Shown: positions 4,766 to 6,321 of the stretch, in pieces | How the letters are laid out: the number at the start of each line of letters is the position of its first letter | Numbering within the stretch: position 1 is the first letter of the stretch | Source: Promethearchaeia archaeon | Lineage (GTDB): Archaea; Asgardarchaeota; Lokiarchaeia; Sigyniarchaeales; SOKP01 | Assembly: GCA_029856295.1 (NCBI GenBank) | Contig: JAHQWS010000147.1 | Coordinates: 1 to 6,321, forward strand | Length of the DNA stretch: 6,321 bases | Direction: 5' to 3' | Notes under the pieces: model-generated | What the model was told of the DNA's origin: nothing | What the model saw: only the letters and a program-made list of their open reading frames with translations | Databases searched by the model: none | Position numbers and translations under genes: made by a program

Positions 4766-6286
4766 TTATCGTTCTCTCATATATTTTCTTTTCCGTCCTA
4801 AGCTATCTGGATAACTATCAAGCATTTTATTAAATAAGCTCGGCCCTAGACTCAATCCCCACGCTGAACCATATTCTGATTCTCGAAGCATAATTTCGTT
4901 GGATATGTTAAACTTTTCTTTAATATCTTCTAAAAATTCACGGCTTCCTGACCAAAGTCGTGTCGTACCAGCTTCACCATCACCGTCAAAACACCCCATC
5001 AAAAAGGGGTAATAATCTTTCTCATTTTTAAAATAAGGTAATCTGATAATATTCGACTTATTAGGTAAAACGCCCCTCGATATCAGATCACTAGCCATTT
5101 GCTGGTTAGCAAAATATATTCGCCAATATCTAATTAGAACTCGCTGACCATGATGCTCTTGCCACTCTTCATATAAATGTTTATACTCTGGGTTTAAACC
5201 TAATAAGTCTATGAAATTATCAATAAGTTCTTCATCATCAATTTTTATTTTTAAACCAATTCTGTAATAAATCCTATACTTATCCTTTTCTTCAATAATA
5301 AAGCCATCGGAGTACATAATTCCAAACACGTATCGTTGGTCATCAGTAGTGATTTCACCAAAAAAATTAGATTTTAAATTGGGGTGGAATAATTTAGATC
5401 TTGCCTCAGATCTTATAATTTTGTGGCCAGATAAATAAATTTCATAATCGTCGAAAGCATCTGCAAGATTATTGCTAATATCACCACATAAATTACAAAA
5501 GTGACTGAAAACTCTTTCTTTAATAATATCAAATATTTCTTTTGTAATATATCCCTCATTTCCACCTTTAATTTCAGAATATTTCTTGGTAATATAATTA
5601 TCGCTCATACCAAGGAATTTTGACAACATTATATTAGAAACTAAAGTATTATGGACCTTTTCTAATTCTTTTCGAATTGCTTCTAGTAATTTATAAGCTG
5701 AATTATTCTTTAGATTTTTATATTCTCCTCTTGGTCTCCCATCGTTACGTTTATGTTCTTTCATTTTCTCATTACCTTTCTTTTCCAATAAAAAAAATTG
5801 AGCTAAATCATCCCGAATAGTTTTTTGATATTCAAATAATCCCTCCTTAATATTAATTTGATTCATGATTCGATATACAATCCCTATTATCCATCGTACG
5901 TATGTAGAATAGGCTTTACGATACATCCTCTTTTTTCGAAGCTTTGTCTGGTATTTTTTCAGATCTAGGAGAAATTCCTCGTAGATTAATTTATCGAGAT
6001 ATTTTAAAACACTCAATATTGGTTTTTTAGTCATGATTGGGGATAACCGATCTTCTATTGTGTCAACTAATTTTGTGGTGAGAAGTATCTGTGAAATTGG
6101 CGTTTTTTTCTCCTTTTCAAACTCTATCAATTTAACATAACTCAATCGAGCAATAAAGCAACGAAGTATATTCTTGAATTTCTGGGAAAAGTCTCTATCA
6201 TTAATAATAATATCTAAGGCTTTGTCCAACTCATCCTCAATTTCGTTTTTATTGGTAGATCCAACATTATCATTGATTTCCGTCAT
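4766..6286 (-). CDS. LAGLIDADG homing-endonuclease-type protein with long helical/HTH N-terminal region
   Basis: A 506-residue protein whose C-terminal part is a two-motif, monomer-type LAGLIDADG endonuclease. Motif 1 is VFGIMYSDG (320-328; catalytic Asp327) and motif 2 is LMGCFDGDG (429-437; catalytic Asp436), with ~105 residues between them containing the DNA-contact strands. Both acidic residues are kept, so nuclease activity is plausible. Residues ~20-170 are mostly charged helices with no family I recognise. An AT-hook-like GRPRG is at 183-187. Residues ~215-240 (SKFLGMSDNYITKKYSEIK) look like a helix-turn-helix, followed by a CxxC (264, 267) and a linker. It does not end in an intein-type His-Asn and is not embedded in another gene here, so it appears free-standing. 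The ATG at 6286 has no clear SD, and the frame is open beyond it to the right edge (Glu-Cys-Gly-Lys-Lys...), so the true start may be outside the window. Composition looks AT-richer than the operon, consistent with mobility. Confidence 0.85.
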   Translation of the reverse strand: MTEINDNVGSTNKNEIEDELDKALDIIINDRDFSQKFKNILRCFIARLSYVKLIEFEKEKKTPISQILLTTKLVDTIEDRLSPIMTKKPILSVLKYLDKLIYEEFLLDLKKYQTKLRKKRMYRKAYSTYVRWIIGIVYRIMNQINIKEGLFEYQKTIRDDLAQFFLLEKKGNEKMKEHKRNDGRPRGEYKNLKNNSAYKLLEAIRKELEKVHNTLVSNIMLSKFLGMSDNYITKKYSEIKGGNEGYITKEIFDIIKERVFSHFCNLCGDISNNLADAFDDYEIYLSGHKIIRSEARSKLFHPNLKSNFFGEITTDDQRYVFGIMYSDGFIIEEKDKYRIYYRIGLKIKIDDEELIDNFIDLLGLNPEYKHLYEEWQEHHGQRVLIRYWRIYFANQQMASDLISRGVLPNKSNIIRLPYFKNEKDYYPFLMGCFDGDGEAGTTRLWSGSREFLEDIKEKFNISNEIMLRESEYGSAWGLSLGPSLFNKMLDSYPDSLGRKRKYMRER

Positions 6287-6321
6287 ATATTCCGTAAATT
6301 CTATTTTTTTTCCACATTCGG

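Noticed and set aside
4766..6286. Intein-borne or intron-borne endonuclease
   Set aside because: There is no intein C-terminal His-Asn or splice blocks, and no host gene reads through downstream.

Overview
The window looks archaeal. It is AT-rich, two genes have Shine-Dalgarno sites matching the archaeal 16S tail (GAGGTGATT and GGAGGG), and it carries a Cys-less archaeal-type thiolase next to two DUF35 zinc-ribbon/OB-fold proteins plus a free-standing LAGLIDADG protein. An Asgard (Lokiarchaeia-like) genome fits the gene style, but the sequence alone does not prove this.

Layout: (1) Positions 2-1996, plus strand: a 2,4-dienoyl-CoA reductase/Old Yellow Enzyme-type flavoenzyme with FMN barrel, 4Fe-4S cluster and FAD/NAD(P)H modules, cut at its 5' end by the window edge. 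(2) Positions 1997-2222: a short convergent intergenic region with T-rich terminators for both strands and a decayed copy of the 3' end of the neighbouring DUF35 gene. (3) Positions 2223-4433, minus strand: a three-gene operon reading thiolase-like protein, then DUF35 protein A, then DUF35 protein B, with tight spacing (7 and 13 nt). (4) Positions 4434-4765: an AT-rich intergenic stretch with no gene seen. (5) Positions 4766-6286, minus strand: a 506-residue protein with a long helical N-terminal part, an HTH-like segment and a C-terminal two-motif LAGLIDADG endonuclease domain. Its frame stays open to the right edge.

The metabolic genes point to acyl-CoA chemistry: an enoyl/dienoyl reductase facing a thiolase-fold/DUF35 complex. 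The thiolase-fold protein lacks the nucleophilic Cys and the catalytic His residues of classical thiolases. With its DUF35 partners it resembles Cys-less SCPx/Ltp2-type C-C lyases more than beta-ketothiolases, although no substrate can be named.

The most notable observation is that the thiolase reading frame is broken near its N-terminus. The normal first ~54 residues are encoded at 4247-4408, but a 30-nt, frame-preserving insertion at 4217-4246 carries two stop codons and folds into a near-perfect 11-bp hairpin. It splits the conserved Gly-Asn from the Met-Asp-His-Phe-Glu-Gly that follows. The N-terminal segment also lacks a standard start codon, although an SD-like GGTGGTG sits 6 nt before an in-frame ATT. 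The rest of the operon is intact. The choices are a recently inactivated gene, a truncated protein starting at 4216, or an unusual RNA- or translation-level repair.
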